NCBI GenBank assembly: GCA_021780115.1
Contig: JAJXZI010000315.1
Span: forward strand, 1 to 42,865
Source: a bacterium
GTDB lineage: Bacteria > Verrucomicrobiota > Verrucomicrobiia > Limisphaerales > JAJXZI01
Reading direction: 5' to 3'
DNA: 42,865 bases
Part shown: positions 7,961-16,880 of the stretch, piece by piece
Position numbering within the stretch: position 1 is the stretch's first letter
Layout of the letters: each line of letters begins with the position of its first letter
Translations under genes and position numbers: made by a program
Notes under the pieces: generated by a model
Seen by the model: only the letters and a program-made list of their open reading frames with translations
Databases searched by the model: none
Told to the model about the DNA's origin: nothing

Positions 7961-8194
7961 TCAGAGGAACAGCCGCCGCCACCACGAGGCCCGGGCTTCC
8001 GACGGAGGTTCCTTCTCCAGCGAGTCGGCCAGCCGCGCCTTGACCGTCTCGGGCACTTCGGTCCGGGCGGCGTCGAAGCGCAGCATTTCCTCGGGCGACG
8101 CAAACTCGCGGCCCGCGGCCTGCGCCTGGGTTTGCCGCGCTTCGGCGGTTTGTTCGTTTTGCCGGTGTTCGAGTTTGGAGGAGGGCGGTTTCAT
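7961..8194 (-). CDS. Small charged protein next to the ECF sigma gene
   Basis: A 77-residue hydrophilic protein, rich in Glu, Arg and Ala. Its central part, REFASPEEMLRFDAARTEVPETVKARLADSL, would form helices, and the tail ends in WWRRLFL. Proteins with this REFAS.EEMLR.D pattern are, to my recollection, common near sigma factors in Verrucomicrobia, but I cannot name a family. It starts 15 bases after the ECF sigma factor gene and ends 6 bases before the radical SAM gene. By position it could be a sigma-associated regulator, but no zinc-binding anti-sigma motif or membrane segment is visible. Confidence 0.7.
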   Translation of the reverse strand: MKPPSSKLEHRQNEQTAEARQTQAQAAGREFASPEEMLRFDAARTEVPETVKARLADSLEKEPPSEARASWWRRLFL

Positions 8195-8209
8195 GTTCCG
8201 GAGTGCGGT

Positions 8210-8788
8210 TTAAGCGGTTTTCGGAAATTCCAGGGCGAAGGCTCTCCGCGCGCGATGCAGTTTGCCGCGTACCGCGTCGGTGGTCTGGTCCGTCAATTGG
8301 CCCACCTGTTCGTAGCTCAGGTGCGCGTCGGCCACCAGCAGCAGGAGCAGCCGGTATTCAGGCGACAGCGTGTCCAGGGTGCGCTGGATGCGCTCGCCAA
8401 GTTCCTTCAGTTCCAGCACCCGCAACGGCGAGTCCGTGTCCGCCGCCGTGCTGTGCAGGAGGGAATCATCGGCGGCGGGCTGGATGTGACGCTCGGCCCA
8501 GTTTTGCTGCAGGTTCCGGCAGTGGTTGATGGCGATGCGGTAAAGCCAGGTGAGCCAGGAGGCCTCGCCGCGGAACTGGTCGAGTTTGCGCCAGGCCTTG
8601 AGAAACACGTCGTGCGTGGCGTCTTCCGCCTTGCCCGGATCACTCAACAGCCGGAGACAAAGATAAAAAATCTGGCGCCCATGCGCCTCGTAAAGCGCGG
8701 CGAACTCCGGCGCCAGCGCCGGGGGCGCGGGCCGGGCCGACGATTCCCGTTCCACGGCCATTTCAGTCCAGGCATCTGTCACGATCAA
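8210..8788 (-). CDS. ECF-type RNA polymerase sigma factor
   Basis: A 192-residue sigma-70 family protein of the ECF type. Region 2 contains FYLCLRLLSDPGKAEDATHDVFLKAWRKLDQF and WLTWLYRIAINHCRN. Region 4 contains LSPEYRLLLLLVADAHLSYEQVGQLT with a following helix VRGKLHRARRAF that would bind the -35 element. The linker is Asp/Ser-rich. It is the first gene of the minus-strand run that continues through the radical SAM and Ycf46 genes with tiny gaps, so it may control its own operon. No classic transmembrane anti-sigma gene lies beside it. The region before its start (8789-8878) is shared with the divergent hypC gene and holds a 13-base palindrome. Confidence 0.9.
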   Translation of the reverse strand: MIVTDAWTEMAVERESSARPAPPALAPEFAALYEAHGRQIFYLCLRLLSDPGKAEDATHDVFLKAWRKLDQFRGEASWLTWLYRIAINHCRNLQQNWAERHIQPAADDSLLHSTAADTDSPLRVLELKELGERIQRTLDTLSPEYRLLLLLVADAHLSYEQVGQLTDQTTDAVRGKLHRARRAFALEFPKTA

Positions 8789-8830
8789 TTAGACCGGACG
8801 GCGGCCCGGATGTCACGCCCGCGTTGCGGC

Positions 8831-8843
8831 GCAAATCATTTGC
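8831..8843. promoter_or_regulatory. Palindrome between divergent ECF sigma and hypC genes
   Basis: The sequence GCAAAT-C-ATTTGC is a perfect inverted repeat with 6-base arms around one base. It lies in the 90-base region between the divergent sigma factor (start at 8788) and hypC (start at 8879). Placement fits an operator for a dimeric regulator, but no cognate factor is identified. Confidence 0.3.
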
Positions 8844-8878
8844 CGCGATGCCCGCAAACGGCTAGACCATCGGGCGCC

Positions 8879-9133
8879 ATGTGTCTGGCCATTCCAGGTA
8901 AGATCGAGACGATCGCGGGCGACGACCCGCTGCTGCGCCTCGGCCGGGTGAATTTTGGCGGCATCGTCAAAGAGGTGAGCCTCGCCTACGTGCCGGAGGC
9001 CAACGTCGGCGATTACGTCATCGTCCACGCCGGGTTTGCCCTCAGCCGCGTGGACGAGGCCGAGGCCCGCCAGGTCTTCGACTACCTTCGGCAGATGGAC
9101 GAACTGGCGGAGGCGCCGGAGGCCGGGCCGTGA
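8879..9133 (+). CDS. hypC: Hydrogenase maturation chaperone HypC
   Basis: An 84-residue protein beginning MCLAIPGKI, the invariant HypC/HupF N-terminus whose Cys2 binds the Fe(CN)2CO precursor and HypD or the hydrogenase large subunit. The rest ([40 protein letters not shown]) is the standard small OB-fold-like barrel. The reading frame is open far upstream, but the ATG at 8879 is the only start that gives the required Met-Cys end. The stop overlaps the hypD start (GTGA), indicating translational coupling. No hydrogenase gene is in the window, so its client is encoded elsewhere or lost. Confidence 0.93.
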   Translation: MCLAIPGKIETIAGDDPLLRLGRVNFGGIVKEVSLAYVPEANVGDYVIVHAGFALSRVDEAEARQVFDYLRQMDELAEAPEAGP

Positions 9134-10236
9134 AGTTCCTGGACGAATACCGCGACGCCGCGGCGGCGCAGAAGCTCGCCCAGGAAATCCACCGCGTCAC
9201 CACCCGGCCCTGGAGCCTCATGGAAGTTTGCGGCGGCCAGACGCACGCCATCGTCAAGTTCGGCCTCGACCAACTGCTGCCGCCCCGGATCACGCTCATC
9301 CACGGTCCCGGCTGCCCGGTGTGCGTCACGCCGCTGGAACTCATCGAGCAGGCGCTGGACCTCGCCGCCCGGCCGGGCGTCCTGTTCTGCTCGTTCGGCG
9401 ACATGCTCCGCGTGCCCGGCCGTGCCACCGATCTGCTCGCGGTCAAGGCCGCCGGCGGCGACGTGCGCATCGTCTATTCACCGCTCGACGCCGTCAAACT
9501 CGCCGAACAGTTTCCGGCCAGGGAAGTCGTCTTCTTCGCGGTCGGTTTTGAAACCACCGCGCCGACGACGGCGATGGCCGTCTTTCAGGCGGCGCGGAAG
9601 GGGCTGAAGAATTTCTCGCTGCTCGTCTCGCACGTCCTTGTCCCGCCGGCGATGGAGGCGATCCTGTCTTCGCCGAACTGCCGGGTGCGAGGGTTCCTCG
9701 CGGCCGGCCACGTCTGCACCGTGATGGGCTATTGGGAGTACTTCCCCATCGCGGCGAAATACCGCGTGCCGATCGTGGTCACCGGCTTCGAGCCGCTGGA
9801 TATTTTACAGGGCGTCCTGATGTGCGTGCGGCAACTGGAGTCGGGCCGCGCGGAGGTCGAAAACCAGTACGCCCGCTCGGTGCGCGAAGCCGGCAACCGG
9901 CCGGCGCAGCAGCTCCTCCAGCAAATCTTCGGCGTGGTGCCGCGCCAGTGGCGCGGGGTCGGCGAAATTCCGCAGAGCGGCCTGGGCCTGCGCCCGGAGT
10001 ACGCGGCGTTCGACGCCGCGAAGAAATTCGGCCTCGCCGATCACCACGTCGCGGAGCCGGCCGAATGTCGGAGCGGCCTGGTCCTGCAAGGCCAGATCAA
10101 GCCGCACGAGTGCCCGGCCTTCGGCACCCGCTGCACGCCGGAGCATCCGCTGGGGGCGACGATGGTGTCGAGCGAGGGGGCGTGCGCGGCGTACTACCGT
10201 TACCGGCGTCATCAGCCGGCGGTCGCGACGGCATGA
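9130..10236 (+). CDS. hypD: Hydrogenase maturation iron-sulfur protein HypD
   Basis: A 368-residue HypD, the [4Fe-4S] scaffold on which the Fe(CN)2CO unit is assembled together with HypC. The conserved motifs are intact: CGGQTHAI near residue 35, [10 protein letters not shown] near 59, [11 protein letters not shown], and GHVCTVMGY. The C-terminal cluster Cys set is also present, with [21 protein letters not shown] and [10 protein letters not shown]. The start is a GTG at 9130 that overlaps the hypC stop by 4 bases. Length is normal for the family. A 113-base gap with heptamer repeats separates it from hypE. Confidence 0.95.
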   Translation: MKFLDEYRDAAAAQKLAQEIHRVTTRPWSLMEVCGGQTHAIVKFGLDQLLPPRITLIHGPGCPVCVTPLELIEQALDLAARPGVLFCSFGDMLRVPGRATDLLAVKAAGGDVRIVYSPLDAVKLAEQFPAREVVFFAVGFETTAPTTAMAVFQAARKGLKNFSLLVSHVLVPPAMEAILSSPNCRVRGFLAAGHVCTVMGYWEYFPIAAKYRVPIVVTGFEPLDILQGVLMCVRQLESGRAEVENQYARSVREAGNRPAQQLLQQIFGVVPRQWRGVGEIPQSGLGLRPEYAAFDAAKKFGLADHHVAEPAECRSGLVLQGQIKPHECPAFGTRCTPEHPLGATMVSSEGACAAYYRYRRHQPAVATA

Positions 10237-10246
10237 ACGAGTTCAA

Positions 10247-10334
10247 AATCCGAAATCTGAAATCCGAAATGCCTCCGGACCCAGCGGTGCGCGTTTCAGA
10301 CTACGAGCGTCGGGTGTCCTTCGGATTTCGGATT
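10247..10334. repeat. Inverted heptanucleotide repeats between hypD and hypE
   Basis: Three 7-base units AATCCGA, AATCTGA, AATCCGA run from 10247 to 10267. Two exact reverse-complement units TCGGATT, TCGGATT run from 10321 to 10334. The two arms could pair into a stem of about 14 bases around a 53-base spacer. The unit length (7) is the same as in the array at 280-307 near hypF, although the unit sequence differs. Confidence 0.75.
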
Positions 10335-10349
10335 TAACTTCGCGCCGCC

Positions 10350-11405
10350 ATGCCTCCGCCGACTGACTTCACCTCCGCCTGCCCGCTGCCCCTGGCCCAG
10401 TACCCGCACGTCCTGCTGGCGCACGGCGGGGGCGGAACGCTGATGCACCAACTGCTGGAGCAGGTGTTCCTCGCCGCCTTCGGCCGCCCCGCGCCGGGCG
10501 CGCAGCACGACTCCGCCGTGCTGGACTGTCCGGCTCAGCGCCTCGCTTTCACCACCGACTCGTATGTCGTGCGGCCGATGTTCTTCCCCGGCGGCGACAT
10601 CGGCTCGATGGCCGTGTACGGCACGGTGAACGATCTGGCGATGAGCGGCGCGCGCCCGCGCTGGCTCAGCGCCGGGTTCATCCTCGAAGAGGGCCTGCCG
10701 ATGGAATCATTGGGGCGGGTCGTCTGTTCGATGCGCGACGCCGCGCGGCGCTGCGGCGTGCGAATCGTCACCGGCGACACCAAAGTGGTGGACAAAGGCA
10801 AGGGCGACGGGCTGTTTCTCAACACCGCCGGCATCGGCGTGGTCGAACACGCGCTCACCATCGTGCCGCGGAGCGTCCAGCCGGGCGACGCCATCCTGGT
10901 CAACGGCGACCTGGGGCGGCACGGCATGGCGATCATGGCCGTGCGGGAGGGACTCGATTTTCAAAGCGTCATAGAAAGCGATTCCGCGCCGGTCGCCGAC
11001 CTGGTTCTCGAACTGCTCCGCGCCGGCCTCCCCGTTCACTGCTTGCGCGACCTCACCCGCGGCGGCCTGGCCAGCGCGCTGAACGAAATCGCCGCGGCGG
11101 CTGGGGTCCACCTCACGGTTGACGAAACGCGCATTCCAGTGCGGGAGGACGTTCACGCCGCCTGCGAGTTGCTCGGGCTGGACCCGCTGCACGTCGCCTG
11201 CGAAGGGCGGTTCGTGGCGTTTGTCCCCGCGGGTGAGGCGGAGCGGACCTTGGCCGTTCTGCGCGCCCATCCCTCCGGCTCGGGGGCGGCGCTGATCGGC
11301 CAAGTGGGGGCCGATGCCCCGCCACTCGTCGTCTTGAAGAGCGCCCTCGGCGCGAGCCGGATTCTCGACATGCCCAGCGGCGAGCAACTGCCGCGGATTT
11401 GCTGA
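10350..11405 (+). CDS. hypE: Hydrogenase maturation protein HypE
   Basis: A 351-residue HypE. It dehydrates the thiocarbamoylated C-terminal Cys to a thiocyanate, using ATP, and donates CN to the HypCD iron. The protein ends in PRIC, the required C-terminal motif with Cys as the last residue. Upstream are the PurM-like features: [12 protein letters not shown] at the N-terminus, [30 protein letters not shown], and later [13 protein letters not shown]. Everything needed for function appears intact. It follows hypD after a repeat-containing gap rather than the tight spacing usual in hyp operons. HypE needs HypF, yet only a C-terminal hypF fragment exists in this window. Confidence 0.95.
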   Translation: MPPPTDFTSACPLPLAQYPHVLLAHGGGGTLMHQLLEQVFLAAFGRPAPGAQHDSAVLDCPAQRLAFTTDSYVVRPMFFPGGDIGSMAVYGTVNDLAMSGARPRWLSAGFILEEGLPMESLGRVVCSMRDAARRCGVRIVTGDTKVVDKGKGDGLFLNTAGIGVVEHALTIVPRSVQPGDAILVNGDLGRHGMAIMAVREGLDFQSVIESDSAPVADLVLELLRAGLPVHCLRDLTRGGLASALNEIAAAAGVHLTVDETRIPVREDVHAACELLGLDPLHVACEGRFVAFVPAGEAERTLAVLRAHPSGSGAALIGQVGADAPPLVVLKSALGASRILDMPSGEQLPRIC

Positions 11406-11411
11406 ACCGCG

Positions 11412-11428
11412 GCCGGCGCCGCGCCGGC
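11412..11428. terminator. GC-rich hairpin between convergent genes
   Basis: GCCGGCG-CCG-CGCCGGC forms a perfect 7-bp stem in the 34-base gap between the end of hypE and the end of the convergent surface-protein gene. No T-tract follows on either strand, so it is at best a weak or factor-dependent terminator. Confidence 0.35.
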
Positions 11429-11439
11429 GGCCCGGCCCG

Positions 11440-14001
11440 TCAACGCACCTGGACGCGGAAGAACAGGCTGGGGTAGCCAGCCGGGATTGGTCCGGACACT
11501 TGGAAGACGCCGCCCGGCGGGTTGGTGCTGTAGAGCATCGCCCAGTTGCGCAAATCCGGGGAGGCGTAGATGTCAAACCGGCGGCCCGCCGTGCCGGAGA
11601 CGGTGAACCCGAACGCGCCGTTCGGCAGAAGCGTCGGCGCGAGCAGCCGCGCCGTGGGTGGCGCCAGCACGGCCAAAGAGAGCACCTGCTGCGCGGAAGC
11701 CGCCGCCGCGTCCGTCACGCGCACGATGAAGGTATTCGTTCCCGCCGCTGTGGGGGCGCCGGCGAGCCAACCGTTCGTTTGGAGGGTCAACCCCACAGGC
11801 AGCGGCGCGGAACCGAGGGCGAGCGACCACGAGTAAGGCTGCTGCCCGCCGCTGGCCTCGAGTTGCGCGCCGTACGACACGCCGCCGACGGCGTTCGGCA
11901 AGGCGGTGGTGGTCACTTGCAACGGGCCACTCGTGACCGCGAGGAACAGCGTTTGGTCGGCGGTCGCGCCGGTGTTGTCGGTCACGCGCACGATGAACGC
12001 GAAATTGCCGCTGACGGAAGACGTGCCGCTCAGCGTGCCGTCAGAGCCCAGCGTCAGGTTGGCCGGCAGCGCCGCTGATCCGGGGGCGAGCGACCACTGA
12101 TACGGCTGCTGTCCGCCGGTAGCTTGAAGCAAAACCTGGTAATAGGCCCCCGCGGTTCCGTTTCCCAAAGTGGTCGTGAGAATCTGCAACGGGGAACCGC
12201 TGGAGACGGTAAAGTTGACCGTGGGACTGTTGCCCGACACGGTGACGTTCTGCGAATTCGGACAGTTGTATCCGCGACTTTGCAGGCCGTTGCAATCCAA
12301 GCCGACGCTCCAGTTGCCGTTGCCGACGCTCAGTTGGTAGTTGCCGCCGTTGTCCGTTTGGACGTAGGCGCTGTAGTTGGCGCCGTTGATGGTGGCGTTG
12401 GCCCACACGCCGAGCTGGCCCACCGGGCTGCCATGGTTGTCGCTGACGTTGCCGGTGATCTGGCCGGTGACATGGCGGACCAGGTAAATGATGTTCGTGA
12501 GCGTCTGGCCGTCGGTTACAGTGACGGAGAAGCTGCTGCCCATGAGGCCGCGTTGCTGGGCGTCGCTGTCGTTGAGACTGAATTGCCAGGTTCCCGCCGT
12601 GACCCCCAGGTCGAAATTCCCGTTCCCGTCGGTCTGGCTGCTGATCCAGGGGCCGTTGTTTCCGTTCACGCCCAGAGTGACGAAATCAACCGGGTTGCCG
12701 AACTCATCCAGCACCCGGCCGACCAGGTGCGCCGAGACCTGACGCAGCACGAAATCCGCCCGCACCGCTTGCCCGGCGCTCAGCGTCACGTTGGTGCCCT
12801 GGCTCACGTACCCCAAGCCGGCCAGTTGGTCGTTGTCCGGCCCCGGGTTCCACGCGCCGGCTAGGACGCCCAGGCAGTAAGCTCCTTCGGGGGGAGAGCT
12901 TGCGCCGTCGGCCTGGAACAAGTTCAGCGAGTCGCTGGCGTAGAGGTCAATACCCGACATCGGGTTGCCCTGACCATTGGTCACGATCCCGTAGATCAAC
13001 GCGTTCGCCTTGGGCACCTGGAGATTCAGATTGGACACGTTGCCGCTGACGGTGAAGGACAGGTCACCCTGCAGGCCCACGTGGCCGAGCAGGGGAAGCT
13101 GGCTGCTGTTGTAGCCGAGGTGCCATTGCCCGGAAATCAGCTTGAGCAGGAAAACCCCGTTCGTATCCGTGAAAGTCAGCGCGTAATGGTTGTCGGACGA
13201 CTGGGCGAGGATCGCGACGCCGGGCAAACCGGTCCCGTTGGTGGCGTCAGTCAACCGGCCGGTGACGATGTTCGTGCCGGCAACCAGGGCGGCGTTGGCG
13301 GTGGTGAACTGGCCGGCGCTCACCGTGGCCATGCCCGCCGCCGCGTCGCCGACGTAGCCGTCCTGCACCACCCAAAACATGTAATTCGAGGGCGCGGTGA
13401 ACAGCGCGAAGTAGCCGTTGGAGTTGATCAGCGTGCCGCCCACGCTGTTGCCCTTGCCGCCGCCGCTCAGCAGGACCACCGCCGCGTTCGTCAACGGGGC
13501 GCCCGTGGCCGCGTCGGTAATCCGCCCGCGGAGGCCCTGCGCGGTGGGCTTCTGCCAAACCTTGAAGGGTTGGGTGACCGGAGCGAACGCGCCCGTCGGA
13601 CTCGAAATGCGGTAAAGATAGTTACCCTCGAATCGGCCCAGGGTCACGTCCACGCCCGGGAAAAGCAACTGGACGCTGAGCTGTCCGTTCGTCGCCCCGT
13701 CCTCGTCGCCGGGCACGTTCCAGTTGCGGACTCCGCCGATCGTGGGCACCACGCCGTCTTTGACTTTGAAGGCCTGCATCACCGGCTCGCCTGGATCAAT
13801 GACCCCGTTGTGGTTGGCGTCGGCATAACGCTCCACGATCACGTCCGCGCCGGCGGGGACGCCGGCGATGGCCAAGCTGATCGTGCTGGCGAAATCGTTG
13901 GTTACAACCGCCGGATTAATGGTGAACGTTGCGCCGTGAACGCCGAGCATTCCGCCCACCAGCGCCGCCGCAACCAGTCTCACACACACTTCAATACGCA
14001 T
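11440..14001 (-). CDS. Large secreted protein with carboxypeptidase-regulatory-like and He_PIG domains
   Basis: With the ATG at 14001 the product is 853 residues and starts with a signal peptide (MRIEVCVRLVAAALVGGMLG...HG|A). A GGGAG ribosome site lies 4 bases upstream, and longer starts would overlap the cyclase gene. Near residue 60 an EF-hand-like loop DANHNGVIDPGE suggests calcium binding. Residues ~155-600 hold several carboxypeptidase-regulatory-like beta domains (RGRITDAATGAPLTNAAVVL; VTGRLTDATNGTGLPGVAI; LVGRVLDEFGNPVDFVTLGV; ITGNVSDNHGSPVGQLGVW). Two near-identical putative Ig (He_PIG) repeats follow (ATGGQQPYQWSLAPGSAALP; ASGGQQPYSWSLALGSAPLP). The end is a short beta domain (FDIYASPDLRNW). 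It is probably an extracellular or surface-attached structural protein. No anchor motif is visible. Confidence 0.8.
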   Translation of the reverse strand: MRIEVCVRLVAAALVGGMLGVHGATFTINPAVVTNDFASTISLAIAGVPAGADVIVERYADANHNGVIDPGEPVMQAFKVKDGVVPTIGGVRNWNVPGDEDGATNGQLSVQLLFPGVDVTLGRFEGNYLYRISSPTGAFAPVTQPFKVWQKPTAQGLRGRITDAATGAPLTNAAVVLLSGGGKGNSVGGTLINSNGYFALFTAPSNYMFWVVQDGYVGDAAAGMATVSAGQFTTANAALVAGTNIVTGRLTDATNGTGLPGVAILAQSSDNHYALTFTDTNGVFLLKLISGQWHLGYNSSQLPLLGHVGLQGDLSFTVSGNVSNLNLQVPKANALIYGIVTNGQGNPMSGIDLYASDSLNLFQADGASSPPEGAYCLGVLAGAWNPGPDNDQLAGLGYVSQGTNVTLSAGQAVRADFVLRQVSAHLVGRVLDEFGNPVDFVTLGVNGNNGPWISSQTDGNGNFDLGVTAGTWQFSLNDSDAQQRGLMGSSFSVTVTDGQTLTNIIYLVRHVTGQITGNVSDNHGSPVGQLGVWANATINGANYSAYVQTDNGGNYQLSVGNGNWSVGLDCNGLQSRGYNCPNSQNVTVSGNSPTVNFTVSSGSPLQILTTTLGNGTAGAYYQVLLQATGGQQPYQWSLAPGSAALPANLTLGSDGTLSGTSSVSGNFAFIVRVTDNTGATADQTLFLAVTSGPLQVTTTALPNAVGGVSYGAQLEASGGQQPYSWSLALGSAPLPVGLTLQTNGWLAGAPTAAGTNTFIVRVTDAAAASAQQVLSLAVLAPPTARLLAPTLLPNGAFGFTVSGTAGRRFDIYASPDLRNWAMLYSTNPPGGVFQVSGPIPAGYPSLFFRVQVR

Positions 14002-14230
14002 AAACTCCCAGAGGAACTGCCGCCATGCCGGCAAAGTGCCGTCCCACCCGCCGGGAAGCAAGGGCGAATTGGTCCGCATTCGCGCGGCGCTAGCGAAGCC
14101 GGAGGTGTTGCCAACGTCGGGTACCGGGCCAACCCCGACGCGCAAACCGGAGCGGACCGGGGAGGTGTCCGCCGCCCGCTGTCCCGCGAGCCTTCGGGGC
14201 CGCGCTGGCGCCGGTGGCCGAGGCGGCCGT

Positions 14231-16387
14231 TCATCCGGGTGACCCGCGCTCCGGTTCCCAAGGCACCTCGTAAGTCGGCACCGGCTCGGGAATCCCCGCC
14301 ACGGCGACGGCGCTGGACTTGATGAACGTGCGGGCCAATTCCGGCGCGCGGCGCTGCACTTCAAGGTAGGTGGACTCCGTCGCCAGGATGCAATCCGCCC
14401 GGACGCCGCGGACCAGCCGGCTGGCGATGATGACGTCCCGGCCGAAGACGGTGTAGTTCGAGAGGTGGGCGGTTGAACCCATCAACCCCACCGTGGCCAC
14501 GCCGGAATTGATCGCGCTGCCGAAGCGCAAAATGGGCAGCGGTTCCAAGGCGGGATCGCCGTCGGCGCCCCGCGCGTCCCGGTCCCGCTGGCGCCGCGCG
14601 TTCTCCGCCCGGCGCTCCTGGTTCAGCGCGTGAATGGCCCGATGCACCGCCTGGGCGGCCTTCACACACGCCACCGCGTGGTCGTCCTGGTTGATCGGCG
14701 CGCCCCAGAATGACATGACACAATCGCCGATGTACTTGTCCAGCGTCCCGTCAAAGGTCTTGACCAGTTCGGCGACTTTGCCGATGTACAAATTGACCGT
14801 CTCAAGCGTCTCCCGGGCGTTGCGGTCAACGACCGCTTCCGCCGCGGCGCCCGTCAGCCCTTGGGCGCGGAGCCGGGCGAGCGTCCGGGCGTTGTTGCCC
14901 TCGACGAACGGCGTGAAGCCCCGCACGTCCGCAAAGTAAATGGTCACGCTGCGGCGCGTCGGCGTGGCCGGCGTTTGCAGCAGGTGGTTGATGACTTTGT
15001 CGGAGACGACGTTCCCAAACACCCGCCGCACGCGGCGCCGCTCGCGCCGCTCCAGCACGAACCAGTAGGTGGGCAGACACACGTACGACATCAGCAGCAA
15101 GCCGGTCAGCGGCCAGGCCATCGGCAGCCAGTACCGGTGGGCGCGGTAGAGCCAGACCGCCAGCGCGGCGTAGCCGATTGCCAGGACGGTCCCGATCACG
15201 AAGCCCAACGTGACGAGCCGCAGGCGGAACCCGACCAGCGCCGAAGCCAGCATCAGGCCCGCGAGAAGGAGCAACTCGGTCTCCAGCCCGCTGCGCTGGA
15301 TGAAGCGGCCGGTCAGGAGCGAGTTGGCCACGTTCACGTGCGAGAGGCACAGCGGGGTTTGTTCGCCGACGGGCGTCGGTCCCCAGTCGTTGAAATTCTG
15401 ACCTTGCGCCGCAAAGCCAATGACGACCAGACGACCGCCCATCTGGCTGGACACCGGCCCTCCGCGCTCGCGATCCAGGCTGGCGCGATAGAAGTCCGCG
15501 AACGGAGCCTGGCGCACCGCGTCGCTGGCCGGCCCGATCTGCCAGTCCACGTAGAACTGGTGGTGCGCGTCCACGGGGATGACGCGCCGCCGCCCGCCGG
15601 GCGCCGTGAGCACAATCCGCCCTGGCTCGACGCGGGCGTGGCGGAGGTCGAGGCCCAGCGCCCGCGCCGCCAGCACCAGGCCCAGGTGCCAGGTGCGGTG
15701 GCCGTCGCGCGGATCATCCACAAACGCCGACACCTGGCGGAATACGCCGCGGTCAAGTTCGCCGTGACCGCGGATACCATCCTGCCCGACCGCCCAGGCG
15801 TTGGTGCGGAACAGGTCCGGCAAGGGATGCAGATAGACGGCGTGGCGGACCACGTTTTCCGCCGTGTCGCCGAGCACCACGTTGCCGGCGGCGGCCAGTT
15901 GCCGGGCGAAGAATTCGTCGGAACTCAGGCCGTCCACGCGGTTCTCCGCGTAGTCGCGGTCCAACTCGAAAAAGAACAGGTCCATCCCGACGACCCAGGC
16001 GCCCTGGGCCTGGAGTTCGCGCACGACCCGGCCAAAGACGCTTCGCGGCCAGGGCCAGCGATAGCGGCCCAGTTCCGGCGAATTCAGGGCGGCCAGGCTG
16101 TCTTCGTCCACGTAGATCACGCCCAGGTTCGTCGCGACCGGGCCGGGGTGCGACAGGGCCAGTTTCGCCCGCCAGTCGTAGGTGGCGAGTTCCAACGGTT
16201 CCAGGAAATCGCGGGACGAGAAATGGTGCAGGACCACGCGCAGGAGGCAAACGCCCGCCGCGAGGGCCACGGGAATCCAGACCGGGGGCAACTTGAGCAG
16301 GCGCGACCGCACGTCAGGAGTCAACCACGCGGCCAGGCGGTCAGCAAGGGGGATTGTGCATGACCGAGCACCTCGGGCGCAGCGCAT
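14231..16387 (-). CDS. CHASE2-domain adenylate/guanylate cyclase
   Basis: A 718-residue membrane cyclase. After an N-terminal helix (about residues 35-52) comes an extracytoplasmic CHASE2 sensor (about 60-370, with LELATYDWRAKL and VIYVDEDSLA). Three transmembrane helices lie near 375-455, followed by a class III cyclase domain at about 485-705. The metal-binding aspartates are present in IYFADVRGFTPF and KYIGDCVMSFWG; the region SAINSGVATVGLMGS is also typical. An insertion rich in Arg/Asp (ENARRQRDRDARGADGD) interrupts the domain. It should make cAMP or cGMP in response to an outside signal. The next gene on the same strand starts 230 bases later, so co-transcription is uncertain. Confidence 0.9.
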   Translation of the reverse strand: MRCARGARSCTIPLADRLAAWLTPDVRSRLLKLPPVWIPVALAAGVCLLRVVLHHFSSRDFLEPLELATYDWRAKLALSHPGPVATNLGVIYVDEDSLAALNSPELGRYRWPWPRSVFGRVVRELQAQGAWVVGMDLFFFELDRDYAENRVDGLSSDEFFARQLAAAGNVVLGDTAENVVRHAVYLHPLPDLFRTNAWAVGQDGIRGHGELDRGVFRQVSAFVDDPRDGHRTWHLGLVLAARALGLDLRHARVEPGRIVLTAPGGRRRVIPVDAHHQFYVDWQIGPASDAVRQAPFADFYRASLDRERGGPVSSQMGGRLVVIGFAAQGQNFNDWGPTPVGEQTPLCLSHVNVANSLLTGRFIQRSGLETELLLLAGLMLASALVGFRLRLVTLGFVIGTVLAIGYAALAVWLYRAHRYWLPMAWPLTGLLLMSYVCLPTYWFVLERRERRRVRRVFGNVVSDKVINHLLQTPATPTRRSVTIYFADVRGFTPFVEGNNARTLARLRAQGLTGAAAEAVVDRNARETLETVNLYIGKVAELVKTFDGTLDKYIGDCVMSFWGAPINQDDHAVACVKAAQAVHRAIHALNQERRAENARRQRDRDARGADGDPALEPLPILRFGSAINSGVATVGLMGSTAHLSNYTVFGRDVIIASRLVRGVRADCILATESTYLEVQRRAPELARTFIKSSAVAVAGIPEPVPTYEVPWEPERGSPG

Positions 16388-16880
16388 TTCGGCGCGATCA
16401 CCGAACGTTCAATGCCGCGGCGCCCCTCCCAACCAAGTCTGAAAATAGGGAAGGAGGACACGACCCGGCGCCCGACTGGCTGCGGGCGCCGCGACAGCGG
16501 GCACGCCTGCGATTCCTGCGCTGAAATTGGTTTTCGGGCCTGCTGTTGGAATCCTTAACACGCCGCTGCCGACACCCGGAAGTGCGAACTTGGCTTGATT
16601 TTCCAAGGGAATTCGAGGTCCCGGGGGGGGGGACTCCAAATGATCGCGCCCAACTGCGTCGGCGAGGCTTACACTCGCAGTCGACTTATCCCCGAATGCC
16701 GGGGTGGCATGGTGGAAAATGACAAAACCAAGATGTTGCCAACGAATGAGTTGCGGCATAATGGAGCCGTCGCTGGACCTCGTGTGGCGCGAATTTTGCT
16801 GAAACACGAAAGGCGCGGCAAATCAGGGATCTTCGAGGCTTCGAGGGTCACGAAAACAGATAAAAACACGCAGGAAGACA
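16388..16880. other. Intergenic region, no gene recognised
   Basis: This 493-base stretch separates the cyclase from the plus-strand surface genes and must hold promoters for both directions. It contains a run of ten G at 16623-16632. Open frames here lack recognisable protein features or ribosome sites. From about 16800 the sequence becomes A-rich, which fits a leader for the small gene at 16881. Confidence 0.5.

Noticed and set aside
10247-10334. Heptamer arrays considered as a CRISPR array
   Set aside because: Units are 7 bases without spacers and no cas gene is present.
11440-14364. A longer start (to 14364) for the secreted repeat protein
   Set aside because: It would overlap the cyclase gene and add Arg/Pro-rich sequence before the signal peptide; the ATG at 14001 has a ribosome site and a direct signal peptide.
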